64,000 bases of DNA, taken from the NCBI GenBank assembly GCA_015179125.1, contig WHVA01000482.1:1-64000 (forward strand), read 5' to 3'. Positions within the stretch are counted from its first letter, which is position 1, and each line of letters begins with the position of its first letter. The notes beneath the pieces were generated by a model. That model did no database searches and was not told the DNA's origin. It saw only the letters and a list, made by a program, of their open reading frames with translations. A program made the translations under genes and the position numbers. Below, piece after piece: positions 9,838-19,797 of the stretch. Origin of the DNA: Gautieria morchelliformis (lineage: Eukaryota; Basidiomycota; Agaricomycetes; Gomphales; Gomphaceae).

Positions 9838-11442
9838 TGTCTGTCAAGATTGGTTTTCAAGCGTTAATATCGTGTATTAGTGAACACAGCGAATGCCCGA
9901 ATAACTTGTGCGAATAAGTATGCCATTCGGCGAATTAGGTGAACCAATGAATGTTCACAAGATAAGAGGGTTTGCCTAAACAGGGCTCACCCTATCTACA
10001 GTCGTAGCGAAATAGACCGTGGCTCTTGACGATGTAACGTGCAAGGTCTCACGGAAGGGCCGTCTAAGTCTCGACAATCGCTTCGCTGGCGAAGGTGCTC
10101 CTTCGGAGCCCTTCGCCAACAGCCCAGAAAATGGTTCGAAGGCTAAGGTAACGAAGATGAAGTATGAGAACTCACCAGTGATGCCTAAGTCCTTTGCTAG
10201 TCGAAGATGGGAATCTCCAAGAGAAGGCTTAAGGTGATGACCACGGCGAGGTCAAAGCTGCACAAGATGAACAACGTATGATAATTGAACTGGGGAATAT
10301 ACATGCGAATGTAAACTACTTATATCGAATGCTCGTAAGGTATCGGCGAATAGGAAAGAGGCCGTCACAAGTCAGGGTTGGATAGGATAGGGGTGCGCAG
10401 TCATGATACAGCATAGATGAAATAAACATACAATAGAATGTGAAAAGAGGGGGAACATGAAACGACGGAGAGTAAAGGTGGCGAAGGCACTTATGGACAA
10501 AACCATGTCTTGGGACCCGCATACATGCTACCCTGCACAGGCTCTTGGTCTACTGGGTTGATTCCGCACGACATATGGAAGGGATGCCCTGCGAACACAC
10601 TTTGACCAAACGAACACCCAATGGGGTTGGATTAAGAAGACGATGGGGTTAATGATGAACCATCATGCCGGGTGAATGGCATCGATCGTATTTGATGGTG
10701 TGCCTGCTGGCGAATGATGCGAGCAGCAAATAGCCGTTCGGCGAAATGCAAGGAAGGGCGAACAGAGGTGACATAGGGGAGGAGAGGTCGAGGTGGAGGG
10801 TGAAGCCGAGCAAACAGTGAGGAGGAGTAGCGAAAGGGAAAATGGGGATACCAAGGTGCAGGAAATACACTGGTCATGACAATCCAACTATCAGAAACCA
10901 TCGGGAGAGGGTCGAGCAGAGGAGGTGGTAGACCCAGTGATGACTTGTCAAGTCAGTCCAAAGCCGTCGGTCGTGCGTTTAACAGCGTGGTGATGGTAAC
11001 GGGCGCGAATCATCAAACATCGGTTGCCGAACATGACAATGGCGATCGGAACGAACACGGAAATGGGGTGAGAAATGGCAGGACAGAGCACCTGAGTTAT
11101 GAGGAATAAACACGTCATGACACTGTCAGGGTTCACATGTTTCCTTCCACAAGTTTCTATTTCCTTCCATCAGTTTCCATCACCTTCCATAACCTTCTAC
11201 GAGTTTCCGCCTCCCCTATTATGTAAACCCTGCCAGCGCTATAAGACTGTAGCCAGTGTGGTGGCGTTTCCTCAGCTTGATCTCTGAGGATACCCACTAC
11301 ACAGGCAAGTCCCCATGTATCTATCATTGGTAGACTTATAAACTGAGGATACCCACTACACAGTTGGTTATTGTCCTTGTATCGGCCACTATCTCCTTGA
11401 GTATCTTTAGGTTGTGGCTTCATCATTAGTGTTGCCCTCACA
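9838..11442 (+). mobile_element. Small solo LTR (LTR-D) split by an LTR-A copy
   Basis: The halves are 9838-9841 and 11123-11442, about 324 bp in all. The ends read TGTCAGGG and CCCTCACA, near-perfect inverted repeats. The flanks are CCAGC (9833-9837) and CCGGC (11443-11447), a 5-bp target duplication with one transition; the uninterrupted Gypsy-A copy at 44.2 kb has a single CCGGC here. LTR-A later inserted at its fourth base. The internal element is not in the window. Confidence 0.7.
9842..11122 (+). mobile_element. Solo LTR of family LTR-A, long form
   Basis: Starts TGTCAAGATTGG, ends ACGTCATGACA, 1281 bp. Perfect target duplication CTGTC at 9837-9841 and 11123-11127. An internal GGTCATGACA near 10880 marks where the short form ends. 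It sits inside LTR-D, which sits inside Gypsy-A, giving three levels of nesting. Confidence 0.92.
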
Positions 11443-13058
11443 CCGGCATGTTCCCCAGTTGGGGCCCTGGGCATATATGACGCCGACGCCCGACTTTGAT
11501 CCATCCGTGATGACCCAGATAGGGTCATTGCTCTGGGGGTCGACCGGTTGTAGTATGGGGGCCTTGCAGGCCAGTGCCATTATGCTTTGTAGGCACTTGT
11601 CCAGCAGCAGTGTCCATTCGAACGGCCGGTTGTTGTGGACACACCCTGATAATGGGATGGTGTATGTGCTCACGTCTGGCATGTAATGTGCCAGATATTG
11701 TACGAGCCTGAGGAAGCGTTGGACGTCATTGAATGTCCTGGGCCTCCTCCATTCGCAGATGCGTTGCATTTTGTCTGCATCCACGTGCATGCCTTGGCCG
11801 TCTATGATGTGGCCAAGAGACTCCATTCGTTCTGAATACAGGTCGACTTTCTTCTTGCTCAAGAAGAGGTGGTTTGTGCGTAGTCTGTTGAAGACTATGC
11901 TGAGGTGTTCTTTGTGTTCCTTAATCGAGTGTGAGAAGACGAATATATCGTCCATGTACACATGGATGAAGTGGCCTATGCAGTTGCGGAAGATTGCTGT
12001 CATCAGACGTTGGAACGTCGATGTCACATTTCAATCTCCCATCTGGATTACTTGACTTCGGAATGTGCCAAGTATTGTAGGAAAAGCCGTCTTTGCGACG
12101 TCTTCAGGACAGATCTGGATCTGCTCATATGTTTCAGACATATTGAGCTTTGTCCGGTATCGGCAGTGCGCTATGTCACTGCGGATAACATCCTGATCCA
12201 GGAAGGGCGTAACGTCCTTCACCGTATTCTCGTTCTGCTTGCGCAGATCACAGACTGCGTGTGGTGTGCCATTGTTCTTTGGCAGGCAGAGCATTGCCAC
12301 CGCTGGTATCCACCACCCTGTGGTGGTGTATCTTTCCAATTTGACAGAAGGTTCTTCGCCGAAGTGCTCTGGGCACTTCGGCAGTCAATAGCGCATGTGT
12401 TTGTTGTGATCAATGAGATTTATCTCATGGTTGACCTCCCTTAGAGGCGGGACCTCAAGTGGAATACCACTGACGAGGTCAGTGATCTTTTCCATCTGCA
12501 AGGAATGTCATCGTCCGTGAGGACAATGCCAGCATGGCAAGATGCCATTGAGTGCCTTGTGCATCTATTCGGTCCTGCTGAGCGCGGGAGTGCCTTCTTC
12601 TTCCCAAGCGCCTTCATCGTCAGATGGGCGTGTCTCTCCCTGCATGTATAGGGAGAGCTTGAGGATGAGTCGTTCTGCGACTCACCCTCCTGGCAACAAT
12701 GGGCTTGAGTGGACCGTGACCTGGAGGTGAGTCTGCTCACCTTCAGTGCCTGGTCCTCTTTCAACAAGTCTTCATTGAAGGATACCTTGCCCGTGGGTAT
12801 TTTTCGTCCCCTATACGAATCGTCCCTGGGCTAGAGAAGTCCAGGGTGACGCCTAACTACCTCAGCCAAGGATTGTGTCGTAGTATTCGACGTTCGCTAT
12901 GTCGAAATACTCGTCGTGGAATTTACGACTGAATCTAATGGTCATGTTCGTTCCATAATTGATTGTGGAACGACTACTGATGCATGCTAGTTGCAGCACA
13001 ATTGGCTGTTCTAGGGCAAATGTCTTCATGCCCGTGGCCTGCATGAATTCAGGAGAGT
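11443..13058 (-). pseudogene. Gypsy-A copy 1, protease and reverse transcriptase
   Basis: Minus-strand frames give, from right to left, a retropepsin tail (MQATGMKTFALEQP, near 13044), a connector, the RT N-terminus (LCLPKNNGTPHAVCDLRKQN), and the RT palm in 12027-11450 with HFIHVYMDDIFVFS as the catalytic YMDD. Frameshifts separate the blocks. The gag and 5' end are absent: homology to copy 2 stops at about 13058 where unrelated DNA begins. RT active-site residues remain, but the element cannot be functional. Confidence 0.85.
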
Positions 13059-13410
13059 GCGATTTTATTCATGCTTGTTCCATGATAGTCTTGACTTGCA
13101 TTCCAAATCCAGAATTCACCTTCTTCCATCTCCACAGTTAGCTGATGGTATGCCCATATAAAGTTGCTTTCACTCCTTAGAACCTAATTGAATAATAAAA
13201 TCATTATAATTTAGGCCAAATACGTGACCATACATACCTTGTCTGATCGTCATACAACTCTTCCCCACATATAGCCATCATCCTTATCCAAGTGTGATGA
13301 AGCACAATATGCATAGGCGCAAAAAGAAGATGTGTTTGGAGTCCCAAGTTCATTTAAAAGTTGATCTGGGTACATCTCACTAAGTGCCTGGTTTTCTGAT
13401 GCTCGACGAA
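13059..13410. other. Filler DNA at a deletion junction
   Basis: This stretch replaces the 2.2 kb that lies between the protease of Gypsy-A and the last exons of the adenylate-forming gene in the second duplication copy. On the minus strand it contains an open frame with LSEMYPDQLLNELGTPNTSS and DDGYMWGRVV, followed by a possible GTATGT splice donor, so it may be a fragment of another gene. The origin is unknown. Confidence 0.4.
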
Positions 13411-15061
13411 GAGTGCGGGGTAAGGGCGGCCGTTGCCCACGACGACGCAGTTGGCGACGATATCCGCGCACGTCGTGTATACGTTGTCCTCGATAGCCCT
13501 GCGCAACGCACACGTTAGTCCATCAGCCACTCCAGAACGACATCACACCGTTCACTTGGTATCGAGACGTTCGCTCCACTGGCTTTTGATCCAGTCGTCG
13601 TCACGGCCGCGGAAGAGATACTTGCCGGGCTCGGGCTCTTCGAATAGGTCGCCGCTGCGCCAGCCGCCGTCGGGCGTGCGCAGGGCGGCGATGGGGAGAT
13701 CGGGTGAGTCGGGGAGGATCCAGAGCTCGAGGAGACGGCCGTGGGGCCGACGGCGACCATTTTGTACGAGATATTGGGAAGCATGCGAAGACGACAGTCT
13801 CCGATGTCAGAAGTGAGGAGCCCGCCTGGGGAAAGGGTGAGAGGGGGGGGCGGGGAAGTTCAGGCGGAAGGGCGTACCGCATTCAGTGCAGCCGAAGTTG
13901 TTCTGGGTACAAGGTAAATCTATACACTGTGGAATGAAAGGGGCTGGTTACCGTCATGGGAATGCCCTGGGCAACCGCCCAATCCTCGAGCTCGGGGGAG
14001 AGCGGCATTCCTGCGTAGGTAACCTGTCGCGACTGCTTGAGGAGGGCAAGTAGGCCCGGTTCGACGACACCTCCACGGGCGTCGTCCAGGTGCCTACGCA
14101 AGACACCCGTGAACTGGATGATGCGGTTGACACCTGCAACGCGAATCAAGGTCGCAAGTTCATGAGAATCGAAGTCGATACGTGTGGGCTGGACAAGGCA
14201 CCCCGCGAGGTGAAAGATGAGCTGCAAAACTACGAAACACGGTGAATAGTAGCAAGAGGGTAAAAGGAGACACTTACGACAGATCTCCAAGGCATGGGAG
14301 AAGGATTCACTTGGAAGAGCGTCAACGGAGAAGACTAGGGGTGTGATGGATACGCACGTCCAGATAAAAACGTCTTGGGTGTCGAAGTCTCCGCTACAGA
14401 AAGCGTCGCGTGACTTGTGCTGGACGGTTTCCAGCCACTGGTTAGTCTGGGGGACAACCTTGGGCATACCGGAAACAGAGCCGCTACTGTGGTAGATGAA
14501 CAGATAGTCGTCGGGCTTGGCGGGAGGAAGGTCAGGTAGGGGAAAGGCAGCAATATCGGCATCACTAATGGTGGTGTAGTCCGTGGCGACATAGCAAGGG
14601 AGTGTGGTGCCAGACTCGCGAAGCAGCGTGGTCTTGGCGGGGTCGTGGACGATGGCCTTGCCGGCACCCTTGGCAAGGAGCTCGTAGCCGATGCGGGTGT
14701 TGGGGAGCTCGAAACCAAACATTTGGGGAATAAAGCCGGCTCGACTGATGGCGAAAATGGTGATAACATCGGAATAGGTGAAACCACGGACCCTGAGTGC
14801 AGGGAGTAAGCAGAATTCGTATAAAAACACGGAGTTAACTCGCCATACGCCGACGACAGATCGGGGAGGAAGACCTTGCGAGGCGAGTTTTGCGAGCCAA
14901 TATTTGGCCATGCGCTCAATATCCGCCTGGAAGTCTTTATACGAGACATTTACCCACTCGCGGCCGAGCGCGCCTGGCTTGGGGTGCTTAAAGATGGGGG
15001 CGTGAGGGTGAGATGCGACGCGAGCACGGAGAGCCTCAAAGTGAATGAATGTGGAAGGCAT
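13411..15061 (-). pseudogene. Adenylate-forming (AMP-binding) enzyme, copy 1, broken
   Basis: Exons on the minus strand: 15061-14844, 14792-14278, 14229-13952, 13902-13878, 13825-13556 and 13498 to about 13411. The product starts MPSTFIHFEALRARVASHPH and carries the phosphate-binding core motif HSSGSVSGMPKVVPQ and the FGCTECG motif of ANL-superfamily adenylating enzymes, which activate carboxylates as acyl-AMP. The first intron (14843-14793, 51 nt) begins GCGAGT rather than GT. Relative to copy 2, exon 5 lacks 22 nt (after GTCGGCCCCACG), a frameshift before the conserved GDL and GRDDD motifs, and the last exons are lost at the 13411 junction. It is therefore a pseudogene, but its exon 2 keeps the frame that copy 2 has lost. 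Confidence 0.85.
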
Positions 15062-15116
15062 GGCGGGCGGTGAGAGGCAAGCTTTGGACGTTCAACGTCA
15101 TTGGATGCGGACGTCC

Positions 15117-15124
15117 CTTATATA
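15117..15124 (-). promoter_or_regulatory. TATA box of adenylate-forming gene copy 1
   Basis: TATATAAG on the minus strand, about 56 bases before the ATG at 15061. Downstream are a GGACGTCC palindrome and ATCCAATG. The same arrangement is kept at 49758-49765 in copy 2. Confidence 0.55.
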
Positions 15125-15547
15125 CACTAGGCAGCTGGACTTGTCGCCGAAAAGTGGGATGGACCGTCACAAAGGGCGAGGCCTGGAGCGACGGGCGAGA
15201 CGGCACCGGCTAACAAGGAAAAGGTAACGGATGCGCCCAAGACCTGAGATCGTCGGCGCATTCGACGGCAAAGATAACTGTGATGAAACATTAAGATTCC
15301 AAGCAAACCAAAGTATTTTACTGGCGAGAAGGCCGAGCGAGCGAGAGAGGCATGTGACTGAGTGACATTCTGATCAGGGTTTGTGTTTACTTCACCTTTG
15401 CAACGCGCGCCAAGTAAGCCTGTAATACGACCTGATATACGCAGTTGACCGCCAAAGTAAAGTAGCCCAGGCAGGTACATGGTGGTGCCATTACTAATCC
15501 AGGTATACTCAGGCACACTACCTGCTTGAGCAGCACCCCCACACTCA

Positions 15548-16215
15548 GGTGACCATCACCCCAACAATATACGTGTCTGTCGAGATCGAGAAGGATAATG
15601 CGCCGAACACGACTTCCGCCTCCCGCTTATAGCAGTCGGCTCAAGGCCTATACCGCAGAGGCATTTCCAGAGACGCCCGGCAGTTCGCACATGGACGGCG
15701 GCCACGTGGCATGCATCACGTGATATTACCCCCAGGACAAAAAAAAAAAAGAAAAGAAAAACAATCCTGGAAACAACTCTTCCGGATGAATGTTTGACAT
15801 GGGATTAATAGAGACCGTTCATGTAATATAATGGTAATAAGTGTATCTGTCTTCTACCCAATAATCCTTCTATCATTTGGCCCCCTCGGTGTTGGCCCGG
15901 GACACACCTGTTAAATTCTTAACTATTAATTGTTGCCTATACATCAAGGCTCGTCTGCGGGACACCCAGTTGGTACCCACAACGGCCGACACGTTCATGT
16001 CTGCCGGATGAGTCATTTCATACGACGAGTTGATGACTCGGCCCAACGCCTATCCTACTCATGCAATCAACGGTACGTAGTCTGTCGCTGTACTCAGAGA
16101 GATCAAGGCTGACATACTTCGTTCGGCCAGCGGCACATCTGCCAAGTGGTAGCAAAAGAAATCTTGGTACCGTATCAGACGGTCCAAGGACCTGCGCACA
16201 TTGTAGATGAGGAGG
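15548..16215. other. Unassigned stretch after the duplication
   Basis: Unique DNA with no supported gene. It contains one TCACGTGA palindrome (15716-15723) and a poly-A-rich run near 15740-15765. Confidence 0.35.
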
Positions 16216-16275
16216 CGACTGCCGCCATGTACTCACTGGTATGCCGCATACCAGTGAGTACAAGGTGGCAGTCAT
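16216..16275. repeat. Strong hairpin
   Basis: A perfect 16-bp inverted repeat (TGTACTCACTGGTATG and its complement) with a 3-nt CCG loop occupies 16228-16262. The stem extends outward for about 13 more base pairs with four mismatches (GACTGCC pairs with GGCAGTC). It is not part of any recognised element. Confidence 0.75.
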
Positions 16276-16555
16276 GGAGAGTGAGTTTAAAATTGACTAC
16301 ATTCACGGCCCTCGCAGATCAACCTCCAACCATCACCTAAAACAAAAAAAAAACCACGACAGTGAAATGTGTGGAATACCACTTATATTTCCCCCGCCGG
16401 GACTGCTGTTCTGGCGCAGTCGGATGGTAGCGCCAGACTCCATCCAGCATGGCAAACCACAGTGCGCTCGAGGGCACCACGCCGTCGCGTTCGGCATGAG
16501 CGGCTGCTCAGCCCTATCGACATGATTGCCAATGCTGGCAGCAATTGCAATTATG

Positions 16556-16881
16556 TAAATAAGAAGGATAGAGGAAGGACAGATAGAGATGTCCCAAGCG
16601 ACTCGGAGCTCCAGACGCTCGGCGCGGGCGACGACGCGGACGCGGTGCCGGATGAGGCGCGCCGCGCGGGGCTGACCCGCGTCAAGTCCGTGAGCACGGT
16701 GCGCGCGGAGTGGGTTCCGGCGGGTGCAGCGGGGCGGGAGAGGGTGTTGGGGCAGGCGCAGGCGTGGGGGTGGCTGGAGCGCGAGGCGTCGGCATCGTTG
16801 CGGCGGCCGGCGCGGCTTGACTCTGGCGTGTTGGGGCAGGAGGGTAGGGAGCTGGTCGCGCGGCAGGGCGGACGTTGGTAG
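16556..16881 (+). pseudogene. Possible orphan 3' coding exon, very GC-rich
   Basis: A plus-strand frame is open to TAG at 16879-16881. It encodes DVPSDSELQTLGAGDDADAV, RRAGLTRVKSVSTVRAEWVP and LGQEGRELVARQGGRW. GC content rises sharply against both flanks, and the DNA after the stop turns AT-rich like a 3' UTR. No start or upstream exon is visible and no family is recognised. The opposite strand is also open and proline-rich, so composition alone could explain the frame. Confidence 0.3.
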
Positions 16882-17200
16882 GTATTAGTGCGGCGGCGGG
16901 CCCGGATGCGGATGGGCGTTGATCGTTCATACTTTATCCTTTCTTCCCAGAGTTGCTTTTCTTTTTATTGCGTACCGTGTAGTTCGTATTCATTATTCAT
17001 ATTCGTAGTATACCTTTTCACTTTCTTCTCTCTCTGTCTGTTGGTACAACAGCAATTGGCATTTCGTGGAACTTAATTGGATCCTCTGACGGGGGCCGTC
17101 ATGGGGCGCTGCGGGGCGGTATAAGCTTCTGACACTGAATTAAGATAAGCATGCCGGCATTTATATTAGCTGTATCACGTGATCCTGGCGGTAGCGAGAG

Positions 17201-17207
17201 TATATAG
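17201..17207 (+). promoter_or_regulatory. TATA-like box of the C2H2-like gene
   Basis: TATATAG lies 60 bases upstream of the ATG at 17267. A TCACGTGA palindrome, a typical bHLH (Cbf1-type) site, is at 17175-17182, about 25 bases further upstream. Confidence 0.45.
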
Positions 17208-17266
17208 TAGTGGGAGTATAGGAGGCTCGTACGTTCTAAGAGCGAGCACCGTCCACACCCATCCCC

Positions 17267-18075
17267 ATGGCGGAGCACACTCGCATACCCAAGCCTCCTA
17301 TCCTAGGCCCAGCACCCTATTTCATAGAACGTACAGAGCCGTACGCCCTTCGGGACGCCCTCGGGAAAGGTGCACCATGGCTTCAAGACACGAACAGGTA
17401 TTGGTATCGTACTAGCTCATCATCTAATGTTTATGAATACTATCAAGTAGTTCTGCTGGGTATACACCCAACGAGCACAACAATTTATATCACGATGAGG
17501 GACAGGCGCGGTACACCGCGGCTGAACCACCCACCGCGACTGTAGTGGAGTCGCTGGGTGTCCCCGTCCATTCTCAGCCAGCGGAAGCGGCAGGATCAAC
17601 GGCGTTGCCTGACCCTCCACCCCCTATCGCCACAACCCGATATGGCTCCTCACCCCCGCCTCTCAACCCCTCCGACAAATACTGCAGGTTCACCAAGACG
17701 GCTGGCCCGTGCTATTTCAGGGTCGATAGGAAGTTAAAGACCCCCATCTATAAGCATATTGTTCATAGCCACATCGCAGACGAGCTCAGAAGTCTCGACG
17801 AGGGTACGCTGAGGGTACAGGATGCCCAGATCCTGACGACACAGGACCGCGTCAGGCGGGCCAAGTCATATGTCTGGCGATGCCCGGCTCAAAATTGCCG
17901 CTATTGGTCGATGGACAAGCATTCTGTGATTCGACACGTCACAGACATGACTACGGGACATGAAGAAGTCGGCCCCCAAAATATCCTGCAACCGGCTGGC
18001 ATCGGCTCGGCGAAAGCCACACTTGGGGCCATCTTGGGGGATGACGAGAATGGAGAGATCGAGGGGCAGACATAG
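17267..18075 (+). CDS. Two-exon C2H2-like zinc-finger protein, hypothetical
   Basis: Exon 1 is 17267-17397, exon 2 is 17451-18075; the 53-nt intron runs GTATTG to CAAGTAG with a phase-2 junction that joins DTN to SSAGYTPNE. Splicing gives 251 residues. The N-terminus starts MAEHTRIPKPPILGPAPYFI, a proline-rich middle follows, then two possible zinc-binding modules: CRFTKTAGPC followed by HIVHSH (about residues 130-160) and CPAQNC followed by HSVIRHVTDMTTGH (about 195-225). These suggest a DNA- or RNA-binding role, but spacing differs from classical C2H2 fingers. The family is not recognised. This is the only host gene in the window that reads without lesions, and it lies in the least transposon-rich part. 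A TCACGTGA site lies on each side. Confidence 0.65.
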
Positions 18076-18683
18076 CATTGATTTTTTTTTTCAAAGCTTG
18101 AGGACATCGACGTTAACTTATAAACACCCACTCATGTGATATTGTATCGATATCACGTGAGGCCACACAAGCCCAAACATCGAACATTCTTTACATCATA
18201 CCCTTCATTGTTTAGCCGTCTAGTTTTGTAATGCAATTGCACCAAGCGCGGATCACGAGTCGCGGCTTCGCATACGTTGGCGTGAACAGGTATACGATTT
18301 TTTCGTCCTCCATTCATTATTACCGTAACTCGCAAGTAGTACTAGATACGTGCGGTGCATGGTTTCAGTGACCGAAGAAGACTCCAACGGGTGAAGTGCT
18401 GCAGAATAAATCAGAAATCAATGCCTTGTGAGTTCATTCACCAACAACAGGCAGAGCCGGCCGTGTTATCCACAGACGGAGTCGCGGCCAGGAGGCAGGC
18501 CGTTCCCTCCTTGCTCAAGAATTCTCCTACTGGCCACGCCTTATTTGCCCTTTACTGTGGCAATAGGTACCAGAGATGTACTCAAGAACGCTTTGAGGGA
18601 AACAGGGCCATCTGAATAATACAGTATCGAACCGTCCCTTGACAGGCGTCTGAATCATGCTAATCCCATGTATAATTACAGGT
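18076..18683. other. Unassigned stretch
   Basis: Downstream of the C2H2-like gene. It holds a TCACGTGA palindrome at 18153-18160. A plus-strand frame near 18530-18618 (PYLPFTVAIGTRDVLKNALR) might be an upstream exon of the candidate gene that follows; no clean splice site supports it. Confidence 0.3.
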
Positions 18684-19184
18684 ACGTGCAGATCGTTGCC
18701 AGCGATCTTCGAGCGCAAGGGGATCCCCCGGAAAGACTCTGTCTAAAAGTAAGTATAACACTTGATTGAATTGAGTTGTGCAGAGGAAAAAGTCGCTGTC
18801 GTCTCTGTAGACGACGCTTGCCGGCTGAAAATACAACATCTCATTGCGCCTAGCCTGCTACTTGTAAAATTGGTCTTTGATGAGCGTTGTTTGGCATGCT
18901 ATGTCACGATGTTTATAGATCCCTCCCACTTTACGCTTGGACAATTTCTGTAAGAATATCAGAGTCTGGATGCGTCTTCAAACCCTGGCCCTCCTGCAAA
19001 GCCGCGTTGCTGTGTCGAGTACGCATGTGTGATTCGGTCACTAGGATTTCAAGAGTCAGTTTCTTCCCGCCTATTATCAGTCGCATTTCGACCGGACGTG
19101 GATATCGAGAACGTACTGGGCAGAGGACATGGCATTATCTCGGTCCCATTTGGCACTGGATCTGTCTGCCTCTGCTTTGCCTGA
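18684..19184 (+). CDS. Candidate multi-exon gene, unidentified, partial
   Basis: Three blocks read like exons. Block 1 (about 18682-18748) follows TAATTACAG, encodes YVQIVASDLRAQGDPPERLC and ends at a consensus GTAAGT. Block 2 (from about 18785) encodes EKVAVVSVDDACRLKIQHLI. Block 3 (18963-19184) follows AATATCAG and encodes 73 residues including FQESVSSRLLSVAFRPDVDI and GRGHGIISVPFGTGSV before a stop. The start, the exact 3' site of block 2 and any continuation after 19184 are not resolved. No domain is recognised. The splice signals and lack of stops are the only support. Confidence 0.35.
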
Positions 19185-19797
19185 ACCCTGGGGTCTATTT
19201 TGACCAGTTAGGTCCGTTATTCCCGACGTTGAGGCCAATGCTCCCGATCAGACTCTTCTGTCAATCGGTATCCTACAGTGACCGATCGACACCAGTGTCT
19301 CATCGCGATCGGGCAAATACCGTGTTTCTTGATGCACAGCGACTCGGAGCCTGCTGCAGTCTCGGTGAGTGGAGCCGCTGCGGACTTCCCAGCTTCTCTC
19401 TCCGTGGCTATGGTTCCGTTGGGTACGTACCCGAGGACCTGTCATGTGCCATCATGAGGTTTTCCCGAGCGGGAAGTCTCCCCCTCCCCCCCTTGCAACC
19501 GTGGCCAGGCGTGCCTCCTGACGACAGTAGACTTCGCTTCAGGTGTTTCGCTGTGGGAGAGAACGACGCATGTCAATGAATTGTCGAAGGATAAGATTGT
19601 CTGCTTGATTGCATGGCGTACTTCGAAGTGGTCGCCACTGAGGACGACCAAGAGTGTCAAGAGTGTGGAGACTTTGGAGTCTCAGCGAGTGAAGGGATAG
19701 GTTCAATCATATAAAATTTAATATAGTTGAGTGTAGCAACCATAGCATACTGGGGTCATATAAAATGATGAAAGAATGAAAAGAAAAAAAAAAGAAA
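19185..19797. other. Unassigned stretch
   Basis: A plus-strand frame remains open from the region before 19185 to 19579 in another reading frame from the candidate gene, without a domain. The stretch ends in an AT-rich, A-run-containing segment at the border of the Gypsy-A fragment. Confidence 0.3.

Larger units (their letters stand above)
8687..15547 (+). repeat. Segmental duplication, copy 1
   Basis: The order AT1 repeat, minus-strand Gypsy-A, minus-strand adenylate-forming gene and its upstream region is shared with about 42974-50190. Homology stops after CACACTCAGGT near 15547. Relative to copy 2 it has gained solo LTRs at 9838-11442 and lost about 2.2 kb, replaced by about 350 bp of unrelated DNA (13059-13410). 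Confidence 0.75.

Noticed and set aside
14793..14843. A frameshift in the adenylate-forming gene at this point
   Set aside because: A GC-AG intron restores the expected family sequence in both copies, so no lesion is needed here.
18887..19579. 230-codon plus-strand frame
   Set aside because: Cys/Arg/Ser-rich translation unlike a protein; another frame through part of it (18963-19184) has better coding character.
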